In this document: piece by piece, positions 1-5,655 of the stretch
How positions within the stretch are numbered: position 1 is the first letter of the stretch
How the letters are laid out: each line of letters starts with the position of its first letter
Origin: Verrucomicrobiota bacterium
GTDB taxonomy: Bacteria; Verrucomicrobiota; Kiritimatiellia; Kiritimatiellales; Tichowtungiaceae
Assembly (NCBI GenBank): GCA_030619095.1
Contig: JAUXCB010000073.1
Coordinates: 1-7,390 of the forward strand
Reading direction: 5' to 3'
DNA: 7,390 nucleotides
Made by a program: the position numbers and the translations under genes
The notes under the pieces: model-generated
The model's input: only the letters and a program-made list of their open reading frames with translations
What the model was told of the DNA's origin: nothing
The model's database searches: none

Positions 1-335
1 TCGCTAATCATCACCGCCGTGACGGCGGTTCCAATATTGACCTCCTGCCCATAGTCTTTCAACAGGAGACCTGAGTGCAAGGCGAGAATCATCCCGGTGA
101 AAAACGCCACCACGGTGATGACGCCGAGGCTTTTGATCCCGGTGATATAAAGCTGGATTGCGGTTTCGTGCCGGGCCCGAGGGGCCCAAACGGTCCGGAT
201 ATAAAGCGCCGCCGAGCCGGTGATGATGAGTGCGTTACCCATATCGTGGCAGGCCATGAGAATCAACCGCCCTAACCGCTGAACGGAACGGACGGGAAGC
301 CCCAAATAACTCATCCTCTGTTGATGCTCTGACAT
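1..335 (-). CDS. mlaE: MlaE/YrbE-family ABC transporter permease, N-terminal part (cut by window edge)
   Basis: The reading frame opens at an ATG at 335-333 and is still open at base 1, giving the first 111 residues of a protein of usually about 250-270. Residues 66-85 contain GIKSLGVITVVAFFTGMILA, which matches the MlaE/YrbE signature (G..SL..v...aFtGMvlalq). It is followed by a short loop with YGQE and the beginning of the next hydrophobic segment (IGTAVTAVMIS), where the family continues into the RELGP region. MlaE is the inner-membrane permease of the Mla/MCE phospholipid transport complex and works with an MlaF ATPase and an MlaD MCE protein. Those genes would be expected beyond the left edge. 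The usual Gln after GMVLAL is His87 here. An AGGAAGG Shine-Dalgarno sequence fills the 10-nt gap after the stop codon of the upstream LWPF-repeat gene, so the two are very likely co-transcribed and perhaps translationally coupled. The family call is firm; the exact substrate is unknown. Confidence 0.88.
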   Translation of the reverse strand, partial: MSEHQQRMSYLGLPVRSVQRLGRLILMACHDMGNALIITGSAALYIRTVWAPRARHETAIQLYITGIKSLGVITVVAFFTGMILALHSGLLLKDYGQEVNIGTAVTAVMIS

Positions 336-337
336 AC

Positions 338-344
338 CTTCCTG
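338..344 (-). promoter_or_regulatory. Shine-Dalgarno of mlaE in the 10-nt intergenic gap
   Basis: On the minus strand the bases just before the mlaE ATG read CAGGAAGGT-ATG, a good purine-rich ribosome-binding site. It lies entirely between the TGA of the upstream repeat gene (348-346) and the ATG (335-333). This supports the chosen start and close co-expression of the two genes. Confidence 0.7.
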
Positions 345-345
345 T

Positions 346-1647
346 TCACTTCCCGAAATTTAGACCATACAAGATGCGGAAGCTCCGGCTACCAGCCTCC
401 CTTTTATACGCCAGCAGGCCTTTCAGTAAAGACCATTCAGATTGATCGGCGGCGGGGTCGCGCTCGCTGTGCCAGACAAACCAGAGCGCATCCTTTTGGA
501 TCAGGCCGTCACTATTCGTCCGCTTATACACCGTCCACAGCGGCGACCAGTTTCGTTCAACCGGCGCACTATTTTTTACAGGCCAGAGCTCCAGGAGCCG
601 GAAACAGGTCTCCTCCCCCTCGCGCTGCCAGCTCATCAGCGGCCAGATTTTCCAAGATCTGGAGATCTCCTCCGGCGGGACGTTCTCCTTGCGCAGAACT
701 TCGCGCTCCATCAAAAAAAATGGCAGGGCCATACGGCGGGTCTTCACCCGATGGGCCTCCTCGGATCGCTCCGACCAAAGAAACGGCCAAAGAAGAAAGG
801 TTCGCTTCTTCGCCCCGCCCCCATATCCATCCCGCCCCCACAGCGGCCAAAGATAGAATTTATTGTGCCGCTCACTCTCAATCTTCTGGATGAATGGCCA
901 GGGACAAAACAGGCGGTTTTGCATCTCCCCTTTGGTAAAGCGAAAGAACGGCGGAAGAAGCCAAAGGGTTTGTTCCTGTTCCAGGTTCGCACGTCCGCAG
1001 ATCGGAAAAAGAATCCAGGAGTAGCCTGAATGACCGGCCTGGAAATAGTCCGCCGAGGTCCAAAATGGCCAGAGAACGAATCTCTTCTCGTACTGCCCCT
1101 TCCGTGTGGATTTTCCGATGAGTGGAAAAACCCGGTCGCGGCGGATGCCCTCGCCGCGCGTACGGGAGTAAATCGGCCAGAGAACACTCGTGGTCTTCAC
1201 CTCGTTGATTTGCGATTTCCCAAGCAATGGAAAAAGTGCAAACGAAATTTTGTCACGTCCCAGAAATTCACAAATCGTTCCGCCCAGCGGAAAGAGAGCC
1301 AAATAGTTTTCCCCGCAAGCATCCCGCCCTTGAAAGTAGAATGGAAAGAGCCAGCGGCGGGTGCGTGGAGTCTCTTCGTCCGTGGCAAACCGATGAGTGA
1401 AATAGAACATCAGTGCCCGCGAGGATTGCTCGTCCTTAAATTCCTTACGCGAATAGAGCGGCCAAAGCACATCGCAGAGTTTGCCCTCCCCGGTCACCGT
1501 GTGCGAGTAGAAAGGCCGCACAGCAAAAAACGATCCATCATCGGTCTGCAGGTGATCATAAAACGGATAGAGGCTTCCAGCCACCGCCGGTGAGCCCACC
1601 CCGGAAACAGCTATGACCCAAAATAAAAAAAAATGGATTCTGCGCAT
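346..1647 (-). CDS. Secreted protein made of about 18-20 tandem 'LWPx/LFPx' repeats, function unknown
   Basis: A 433-residue protein that I do not recognise as a named family. Residues 1-23 look like a Sec signal peptide: MRR, a hydrophobic core (FFLFWVIAVSGVG), then SPAVAG with an AxA-type cleavage site near 21-24. Almost all of the rest is a degenerate repeat with a period of 17-21 residues. Each unit has a short hydrophobic/aromatic strand with a central W/F-Pro, then a charged or glycine-rich turn. Examples are LYPFY (26-30), LWPLYSR (61-67), LFPFYF (100-105), LFPLLGK (138-144), LWPIYSR (156-162), VFPLIGK (173-179), LWPFWTS (192-198), LFPICGR (213-219), LWPLWGR (266-272), LWPFLWS (286-292), IWPLMSW (334-339) and LWPVKN (354-359). 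The final units lose the proline, and the protein ends with LLKGLLAYKR and RSFRILYGLNFGK. The pattern suggests a repetitive beta structure (outer-membrane barrel, solenoid or sheet), which is inference. The gene sits 45 nt after the coiled-coil gene and 10 nt before mlaE, so a role in envelope lipid transport is plausible but unproven. The start lacks a clear Shine-Dalgarno and lies 1 nt after a hairpin. The next in-frame Met is residue 80, beyond the signal peptide, so this ATG is the sensible start. Confidence 0.85.
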   Translation of the reverse strand: MRRIHFFLFWVIAVSGVGSPAVAGSLYPFYDHLQTDDGSFFAVRPFYSHTVTGEGKLCDVLWPLYSRKEFKDEQSSRALMFYFTHRFATDEETPRTRRWLFPFYFQGRDACGENYLALFPLGGTICEFLGRDKISFALFPLLGKSQINEVKTTSVLWPIYSRTRGEGIRRDRVFPLIGKSTRKGQYEKRFVLWPFWTSADYFQAGHSGYSWILFPICGRANLEQEQTLWLLPPFFRFTKGEMQNRLFCPWPFIQKIESERHNKFYLWPLWGRDGYGGGAKKRTFLLWPFLWSERSEEAHRVKTRRMALPFFLMEREVLRKENVPPEEISRSWKIWPLMSWQREGEETCFRLLELWPVKNSAPVERNWSPLWTVYKRTNSDGLIQKDALWFVWHSERDPAADQSEWSLLKGLLAYKREAGSRSFRILYGLNFGK

Positions 1648-1648
1648 A

Positions 1649-1673
1649 CGGGAAATAGTAACAAAGTTTCCCG
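1649..1673 (-). promoter_or_regulatory. Perfect 7-bp hairpin directly in front of the LWPF-repeat gene start
   Basis: CGGGAAA (1649-1655) and TTTCCCG (1667-1673) are exact inverted repeats around an 11-nt loop. In the minus-strand transcript the hairpin closes one nucleotide before the AUG at 1647 and occupies the space where a Shine-Dalgarno would sit. No AGGAGG-like sequence is visible otherwise. It could tune translation, act as a protein-binding or mRNA-processing element, or be chance. There is no U-run after it, so a Rho-independent terminator is unlikely. Confidence 0.4.
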
Positions 1674-1692
1674 GCAGAAAGAACCCCTTGTC

Positions 1693-2430
1693 TTACATTT
1701 CCACATTTGGGAGCTCGGGAAGCGGCGGAGCGGGTGGCTCCTGAGGGAGTGGGTTCTCGTCTGCCTTCGACTCCGCCTCGTCGGAAAGGTCCGGATCTCC
1801 CGCTACAGGCAGAGCAGGCGGTTCTTCAAGTGACTCACACCCAACCGATTCTGCAACCGGTTCCGTCTCGCTTTCAAATAGACTCTTCGCCTTCTCAACC
1901 AGCGAGCTCTTTGCGGAATCATTCAGGCTGAAGTAGATTCCAGAAGCCAAACCGGCCAGAAGAACCAGAAGAAAAATCCCGTTCATGGTTGCGAGCGTCC
2001 GGTTGAAGCGTTTCATGCTGTTGACCAGCTGTTGGTCGTGCTGCACACTCGAACCGAGTTGCTCCCGCATCAGCCCCATCACCTCGGTCTGCTGTTCGGC
2101 AGCTGACCCCATTTTTTTCAGGCCGTCGGCCACGTCGGGCAGTTGCTCCATCGCATTCGCCAGGTGTTTCTGATTTTGTGTCTGCGATTCGAGATGCATC
2201 TGGATTGAGCTCATCAGTCCGAGCAACTGCTGATAGCCGTCTGTCAGAACCGCCAGCTGCCGATCCCGTTTGGATTCCCTTCGAAAGCGGGCAAAAAGAT
2301 GCTGGCGCACCTTTTTGGGCTTGGGGTTTTCGGGGGCGGCGGCTTCGGTTCCGGCCTGAACAATTTCACCGCCGGCGACATCAACCGTTTCCTGTTTCTC
2401 TTGTTTCCATTTGGTCAGACCTATGTTCAT
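1693..2430 (-). CDS. Single-pass membrane protein with a long predicted cytoplasmic coiled coil and a Pro/acid-rich tail, function unknown
   Basis: A 245-residue protein of no family I can name. Residues 35-58 are strongly basic (KPKK, RFRRESKRDR). Residues about 58-148 are rich in Gln, Leu and Met with helical heptad-like spacing (GYQQLLGLMSSIQMHLE, ANAMEQLPDVADGLKKM), suggesting a coiled coil. A single hydrophobic segment at about 150-168 (GIFLLVLLAGLASGIYFSL) follows the basic MKRFNRT. By the positive-inside rule the N-terminal part should be cytoplasmic and the tail (about 186-245, Glu/Asp/Pro-rich with PPAPPLPELP) extracytoplasmic. The layout recalls the helical part of chemoreceptor-like or scaffold proteins, but there is no signalling motif. 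The start at 2430 is chosen because AAAGGAG lies 6 nt upstream. An in-frame ATG at 2484 would add 18 residues but ignores that site. The gene is 45 nt upstream of the LWPF-repeat gene and probably heads the unit that continues into mlaE. Confidence 0.82.
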   Translation of the reverse strand: MNIGLTKWKQEKQETVDVAGGEIVQAGTEAAAPENPKPKKVRQHLFARFRRESKRDRQLAVLTDGYQQLLGLMSSIQMHLESQTQNQKHLANAMEQLPDVADGLKKMGSAAEQQTEVMGLMREQLGSSVQHDQQLVNSMKRFNRTLATMNGIFLLVLLAGLASGIYFSLNDSAKSSLVEKAKSLFESETEPVAESVGCESLEEPPALPVAGDPDLSDEAESKADENPLPQEPPAPPLPELPNVEM

Positions 2431-2436
2431 TTCGTC

Positions 2437-2443
2437 TCCTTTA
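2437..2443 (-). promoter_or_regulatory. Shine-Dalgarno deciding the start of the coiled-coil membrane protein
   Basis: The minus strand reads AAAGGAGACGAA-ATG, a near-consensus ribosome-binding site with normal spacing before the ATG at 2430-2428. It argues for the shorter 245-residue product over the 263-residue frame starting at 2484. Confidence 0.75.
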
Positions 2444-2575
2444 TCCAATACATTTTCGGACAATTCCGATGAGTTTTTCGGCAATCCAAGGGGGGCATTT
2501 CATCGGCGGGCCCTTCGCCATAAGACTCGGCACATGTTTTGTGTGACGGAATCGCGGATCAGCAATAAAATCCAT
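2441..2575 (-). CDS. Possible 44-residue small ORF upstream of the coiled-coil gene (uncertain)
   Basis: An ATG at 2575-2573 opens a 44-codon frame that begins MDFIADPRFRHTKHVP, ends in an amphipathic-looking segment (WIAEKLIGIVRKCIG), and stops at TAA 2443-2441. That stop touches the Shine-Dalgarno of the next gene. The position, with a stop in the downstream ribosome-binding site, is typical of a leader or coupled small gene, and the peptide is basic with two cysteines. Against it: the only purine run (AAGGA) lies one nucleotide from the ATG, too close to be a normal Shine-Dalgarno, and an ORF this short can occur by chance. I cannot assign a function. Confidence 0.22.
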   Translation of the reverse strand: MDFIADPRFRHTKHVPSLMAKGPPMKCPPWIAEKLIGIVRKCIG

Positions 2576-2586
2576 ATCCTTGATTT

Positions 2587-2636
2587 TTGTATCGTTCTAC
2601 CTCCATCAAATACATTCGTATAGACGAAGGATACAA
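2587..2636. repeat. Nested inverted repeats in the intergenic region
   Basis: An outer exact 7-bp pair, TTGTATC (2587-2593) and GATACAA (2630-2636), encloses an inner perfect hairpin, TTCGT-ATAG-ACGAA (2615-2628). The inner palindrome overlaps the candidate -10 box at 2617-2622, which fits an operator or a structured 5' leader. No T-run follows on either strand, so it does not look like an intrinsic terminator. Confidence 0.4.
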
Positions 2637-2644
2637 CGATCCAA
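2617..2644 (-). promoter_or_regulatory. Weak candidate promoter for the coiled-coil / LWPF / mlaE unit
   Basis: On the minus strand TTGGAT (2644-2639) and TATACG (2622-2617) are 16 nt apart and roughly resemble sigma-70 -35 and -10 boxes (3/6 and 4/6 matches). The location is right for a new transcription unit, but the match is poor and could be chance. Confidence 0.22.
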
Positions 2645-2684
2645 AAACCGGAGCAATGGTTTACGGAGAACAAAGCGCTGTATA

Positions 2685-3086
2685 TTACAGAATTTGCTCA
2701 AAGGTGTTATAAATCCACTCCAGCATGGATTCAAAACGGGCATCCCCTCGCAGTGCGCTCAGGTCGGGATCTTTTTTCATCCACTCGTAGTCGTCGTAGC
2801 CCAGTTCCAGTGCATGGCTCAAGGCTTCAAGCGCATCTTCTTTTTCCCCCGTCAGCGTCAGACTGCACCCAAGGTTATACCAGACCAGTGGATCTTCGGA
2901 GCAGAGGTGGCTGAGGCGCTCGTCAATGTGCAGCCCTTCGGTGTAGTGGCCGGTTCGCGTGTACACATCGCCCAGAGCCCGAAGCACATCGGTATCTTCG
3001 GGCAGACGCTGTGCGATGCGCTGAAGAAAGTTGAGTTCCTGTTTGTCTTCGCGGTGTCTGACCGCATCGTTCTCTGGCTGTATCAT
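2685..3086 (-). CDS. Small tetratricopeptide-repeat (TPR) protein
   Basis: A 133-residue protein with at least two TPR units. The first spans about residues 32-65 (VLRALGDVYTRTGHYTEGL) and the second about 66-99 (PLVWYNLGCSLTLTGEKEDA, then ALEALSHALELGYDD). Both have the expected small residue/Gly at position 8 and Ala/Gly near position 20. An N-terminal helix (about 14-29) may be a partial repeat. The tail WMKKDPDLSALRGDARFESML is the capping segment often seen at the end of TPR arrays ('dpdl..lr.dprf..ll'). There is no signal peptide or membrane segment, so it is probably cytoplasmic. TPR domains mediate protein-protein contacts; no partner can be named. Its ATG is only 12 nt after the citrate synthase stop and has no clear Shine-Dalgarno, so it is probably translated by coupling to gltA. 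Confidence 0.85.
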   Translation of the reverse strand: MIQPENDAVRHREDKQELNFLQRIAQRLPEDTDVLRALGDVYTRTGHYTEGLHIDERLSHLCSEDPLVWYNLGCSLTLTGEKEDALEALSHALELGYDDYEWMKKDPDLSALRGDARFESMLEWIYNTFEQIL

Positions 3087-3098
3087 GTGAAAAAACCG

Positions 3099-4400
3099 TT
3101 ATTTTCGTCTGGAAATTCGGATCACTTTACGGGCAGTGGATCCGGTGTAGATCTGGCGAGGCCGGGCGATGCGGCCGTGGGGGTCTTTTTTCATTTCCAT
3201 CCACTGAGCAATCCAGCCGGGAAGACGGCCGATTGCAAACATCACCGTGAACATATCAGTGGGGATGCCCATCTCGCGATAGGTCAGACCGGTGTAGAAG
3301 TCGACGTTCGGATAGAGGCCGCGCTCTTGGAAGTAGGGATCGGCCAGTGCCTTCCCTTCAAGTTCCATCGCAATATCCAGAAGCGGATCGTGCTTATTCG
3401 TTGAGGCGATCACTTCGTTACACAGCGTTTTGGCAATTTTTGCACGCGGATCATAGGATTTGTAGACCCGATGACCAAATCCCATCAGCCGGAACGGGCT
3501 GCGCTTATTCTTGGCGCGCTCAATCACCTTATCCACATCTCCGCCTTCAGCCTGTATCTGTTCAAGCATTTCGATAACGTGCTGGTTGGCACCACCGTGC
3601 AGCGGGCCCCACAGGGCGCAGATGCCAGCTGAAATGGAGGCATACAGGTTGGCCCCGGCACTGCCCACTCCGCGCACGACCGATGCCGAGCAGTTCTGTT
3701 CGTGGTCGGCATGTATGATCAGCAACTTATTGAGCGCATTGATCATCGTGGGGTTGTAGGACTCTTCACAAAGCGGAGAATCGAACATCATGTTGAGAAA
3801 GTTTTCGCAATAGCTCAAATCGTGGCGCGGATAAATCGTCGGCTCCCCAATCGATTTTTTATAGGAAAATGCGGCGATCGTACGCAGCTTGGAAAGCATG
3901 CGTGTGACCGTCATCTCAATCTCTTCCTTATAATTCCCACTCATCTCCGGATAGAAGGAGGAAAGCGAAACAGCCATCGCTGAAAGCACGGCCATCGGAT
4001 GGGAGTGCTCGGGATAATGGCGGAAAAACTCAATCATATCCTCATGAATCAGCGAGTGTTGGTTGAGCAGGTGTGAATAGGCCGCTTTTTGCTGTCTGTT
4101 CGGAAGCTCGCCGTGAATCAGAAGATAGGCCACTTCGATAAATTCACAATTCTGTGCCAAGTCGATCACATCATAGCCGCGATAACGAAGAATTCCCTTC
4201 TCCCCATCAATAAACGTAATGCCGCTGGCACAGCTTCCGGTGTTCGCGAACCCAGGATCATAGGTGATCAAGCCTGTTTCTTTACGCAACTTATCGATGT
4301 CAATCGCCTGCTCGCCTTCCGTCCCCGCATAGAGAGGATAAACCAGCGTCCGATTATTGACCCTTATTTCCGCACTTCCTTTTTTGTCCATCATTGACAT
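3099..4400 (-). CDS. gltA: Citrate synthase, type II
   Basis: This enzyme condenses acetyl-CoA with oxaloacetate to citrate, the entry step of the TCA cycle, in the cytoplasm. The 433 residues agree well with the hexameric type II enzymes of Gram-negative bacteria (about 427). Visible landmarks are the N-terminal beta domain ending in TYDPGFANTGSCASGITFIDG, then GILRYRGYDV (69-78), LLIIHADHEQNCSAS (226-240), the catalytic His268 in GPLHGGAN, His310 in MGFGHRVYKSYDPRA, Asp367 in PNVDFYTG, and citrate-binding arginines around 319, 392 and 413 (ARPRQIYTG). All catalytic residues are intact. The start at 4400 is supported by AAAGGA six nucleotides upstream; Met3 and Met4 are less well placed. A candidate promoter lies just upstream at 4430-4459, so it may have its own promoter in addition to any readthrough from lptG. 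The TPR gene follows closely. Confidence 0.97.
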   Translation of the reverse strand: MSMMDKKGSAEIRVNNRTLVYPLYAGTEGEQAIDIDKLRKETGLITYDPGFANTGSCASGITFIDGEKGILRYRGYDVIDLAQNCEFIEVAYLLIHGELPNRQQKAAYSHLLNQHSLIHEDMIEFFRHYPEHSHPMAVLSAMAVSLSSFYPEMSGNYKEEIEMTVTRMLSKLRTIAAFSYKKSIGEPTIYPRHDLSYCENFLNMMFDSPLCEESYNPTMINALNKLLIIHADHEQNCSASVVRGVGSAGANLYASISAGICALWGPLHGGANQHVIEMLEQIQAEGGDVDKVIERAKNKRSPFRLMGFGHRVYKSYDPRAKIAKTLCNEVIASTNKHDPLLDIAMELEGKALADPYFQERGLYPNVDFYTGLTYREMGIPTDMFTVMFAIGRLPGWIAQWMEMKKDPHGRIARPRQIYTGSTARKVIRISRRK

Positions 4401-4429
4401 ATGAATCCTTTAATTTTTTTGAGCTAAGC

Positions 4430-4459
4430 ATTTTATTGGGCAACACTCTTCCCGTGCAA
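4430..4459 (-). promoter_or_regulatory. Candidate sigma-70-like promoter of gltA
   Basis: On the minus strand TTGCAC (4459-4454) is followed after 18 nt by TAAAAT (4435-4430), a 5/6 match to the -10 consensus; the -35 matches only at TTG. It would give a 5' leader of about 20-25 nt carrying the AAAGGA ribosome-binding site of gltA. Predicted by eye only. Confidence 0.38.
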
Positions 4460-4493
4460 GGAAAAAGCCAGAAGGATCCATTGAATCATTAAC

Positions 4494-4523
4494 CTGCCCG
4501 ACCGGCAGAAGGGGCACCACCCC
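4494..4523 (-). terminator. Two tandem small stem-loops just downstream of lptG (weak terminator or mRNA 3' structure)
   Basis: Directly after the lptG stop the minus strand carries GGGG-TGGTG-CCCC (4523-4511) and then CTGCC-GGTCG-GGCAG (4508-4494). Both are perfect but short stems (4 and 5 bp). No long U-run follows, so termination would be inefficient or Rho-dependent. They may instead mark or protect the 3' end of the lptG message. Confidence 0.35.
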
Positions 4524-4525
4524 GA

Positions 4526-5608
4526 CTACCGCATGCGATGAATCATGAAGGGGCTGGCGATACCGAACAGCATAACAGGTAGCCACCCACCGAGCCACGC
4601 AACAATATATTCCTGCTTCCCAAAACTCTGCGAGGTCAACTGCAGAATATAGAAACCGAAGAAAAGAGCAAGGGCCAGCATGATGCCGGCCAAGGCCCCC
4701 TGACGACCGGTATGCGCACCAATGGGAATGCCAATGACGGTGACGATGAGGCAGACCAGCGGTGCGGCCAGGCGGCTGTGCAGATCGACCTTAAGCCGGG
4801 CGCGGGTGTTTTCAGAAAGAGTCCTTTTGGCCTCCAGATAATCGATCATCTCGAAGGACGAAAGGTAACAGGTATCCTTGATTTCGCTCATGAAATTCTG
4901 AGGTGTTTCGGTGAGCTCACGCATTTCTTTCTGGAGAATCATCTCGGGGGGGCCGTTGATATAGCCATTTTCATGATACCGCTGAATCGTCAGATCCATG
5001 AACCACCAGCGGCCATCGAGCCAGAGCGCCTTCTCGGCCTGAATTTTCACTGCAGCGGATCCGTCCGCGTTCTGCTGGGTCAGCTTGACGTTGTACATCG
5101 ACTGATCCCGCGTATCTAATTTCTCAATAAACCAGTCCCGACCAGACCGTTTAAGGGCAATATTACTAGCATAATAGATCTCTTCGATACGACCCTGACG
5201 CTGATATTCAAGAAACTGTTCAGCGCGGTATGCAGCATCCGGAGCCAGCGTTTCATTGATCACCCCCACGAATAGCGTGGCGAGAATTCCGATTCCAATA
5301 AACGGAGCGACAATGCGATAGATACTGACACCCCCGGCGCGCATGGCCGTGATTTCGCTATGGCGCGTGAGACGGGAGAGACTGTAGAGAATGGCAAGGA
5401 GCAGACAGACGGGGGTGATGTGCACGGCCACCGGCGGCAGAATCAACGTGTAGTAATAGAGAATCTCAAGAGGTTGGATTCCACTGTCAAGAAAGTCACT
5501 GAAATTATCAAACAGATCATTGATAATGAAAAGAAGGGTAAACCCGAGCAGGCAGTAGAAGAGCGGGAAAAGCAGGCTTTTTAGCAGATATTTCGGCAGT
5601 ATTTTCAT
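4526..5608 (-). CDS. lptG: LptF/LptG-family permease of the LPS export ABC transporter, closest to LptG
   Basis: An inner-membrane permease of the LptB2FG complex, which extracts lipopolysaccharide from the inner membrane and passes it to the Lpt bridge. From the ATG at 5608 it has 360 residues, the normal size. Hydrophobic segments lie at about 10-30, 57-77 and 98-117, then a periplasmic domain (about 120-275, beta-jellyroll in this family), then further segments at about 281-299, 304-325 and 334-355. Diagnostic motifs are MKILPKYLLKSLL at the start, LFIINDLFDNFSDFL, and SLSRLTRHSEITAMRAGGVS (76-95, the YjgP/YjgQ signature). The N-terminus and the C-terminal GGWLPVMLFGIASPF favour LptG over LptF. 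A TTG at 5620 would add four residues, but the MKIL start is typical of the family; neither start has a good Shine-Dalgarno. It is transcribed divergently from zwf. No lptF partner is adjacent on either side. Confidence 0.9.
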   Translation of the reverse strand: MKILPKYLLKSLLFPLFYCLLGFTLLFIINDLFDNFSDFLDSGIQPLEILYYYTLILPPVAVHITPVCLLLAILYSLSRLTRHSEITAMRAGGVSIYRIVAPFIGIGILATLFVGVINETLAPDAAYRAEQFLEYQRQGRIEEIYYASNIALKRSGRDWFIEKLDTRDQSMYNVKLTQQNADGSAAVKIQAEKALWLDGRWWFMDLTIQRYHENGYINGPPEMILQKEMRELTETPQNFMSEIKDTCYLSSFEMIDYLEAKRTLSENTRARLKVDLHSRLAAPLVCLIVTVIGIPIGAHTGRQGALAGIMLALALFFGFYILQLTSQSFGKQEYIVAWLGGWLPVMLFGIASPFMIHRMR

Positions 5609-5655
5609 AGTCAGATTCAAACCGTACCGAGAAAGCCGTCCGCCCGCAAGCCGGA

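Larger units (their letters stand above)
2431..2684. other. Intergenic region between the TPR gene and the coiled-coil gene
   Basis: This is the longest gap in the window (254 nt). Reading the minus strand, it begins with a 5-bp stem AAACC/GGTTT (2645-2649 with 2658-2662, 8-nt loop) that runs into five T's. This could be a very weak terminator for the gltA-TPR unit. It is followed by nested inverted repeats at 2587-2636, a weak promoter-like pair (TTGGAT at 2644-2639 and TATACG at 2622-2617, 16-nt spacer), and the doubtful small ORF at 2575-2441. The gap is a reasonable place for one operon to end and the next to begin, but no single element is strong. Confidence 0.4.

Noticed and set aside
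4..189. 61-codon minus-strand open frame at the left edge
   Set aside because: It is out of frame with the mlaE reading frame, which carries the clear family signature over the same bases.
442..1593. Two plus-strand open frames (195 and 187 codons) opposite the LWPF-repeat gene
   Set aside because: They are antisense to a gene with a signal peptide and regular protein repeats, rich in Arg/Pro/Lys, without domains or ribosome-binding sites.
346..1647. DNA tandem repeat or CRISPR-like array
   Set aside because: The periodicity is at protein level only; the repeat units are too diverged in nucleotide sequence and lie in a continuous reading frame.
2431..2484. 18-residue N-terminal extension of the coiled-coil protein (ATG at 2484)
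   Set aside because: A near-consensus Shine-Dalgarno directly precedes the downstream ATG at 2430, and the extension shows no recognisable feature.
2645..2662. Rho-independent terminator after the TPR gene
   Set aside because: The stem is only 5 bp (AAACC/GGTTT) with few G-C pairs and a short T-run; it is mentioned only as a weak possibility in the intergenic entry.
2580..3404. 274-codon plus-strand open frame opposite the TPR gene and the end of gltA
   Set aside because: It runs antisense to two well-supported genes, has low-complexity His/Phe-rich sequence typical of the reverse strand of coding DNA, and shows no recognisable domain.
5609..5620. TTG start adding four residues to LptG
   Set aside because: The ATG at 5608 gives the MKIL start typical of the family; TTG is a rarer initiator and has no better ribosome-binding site.
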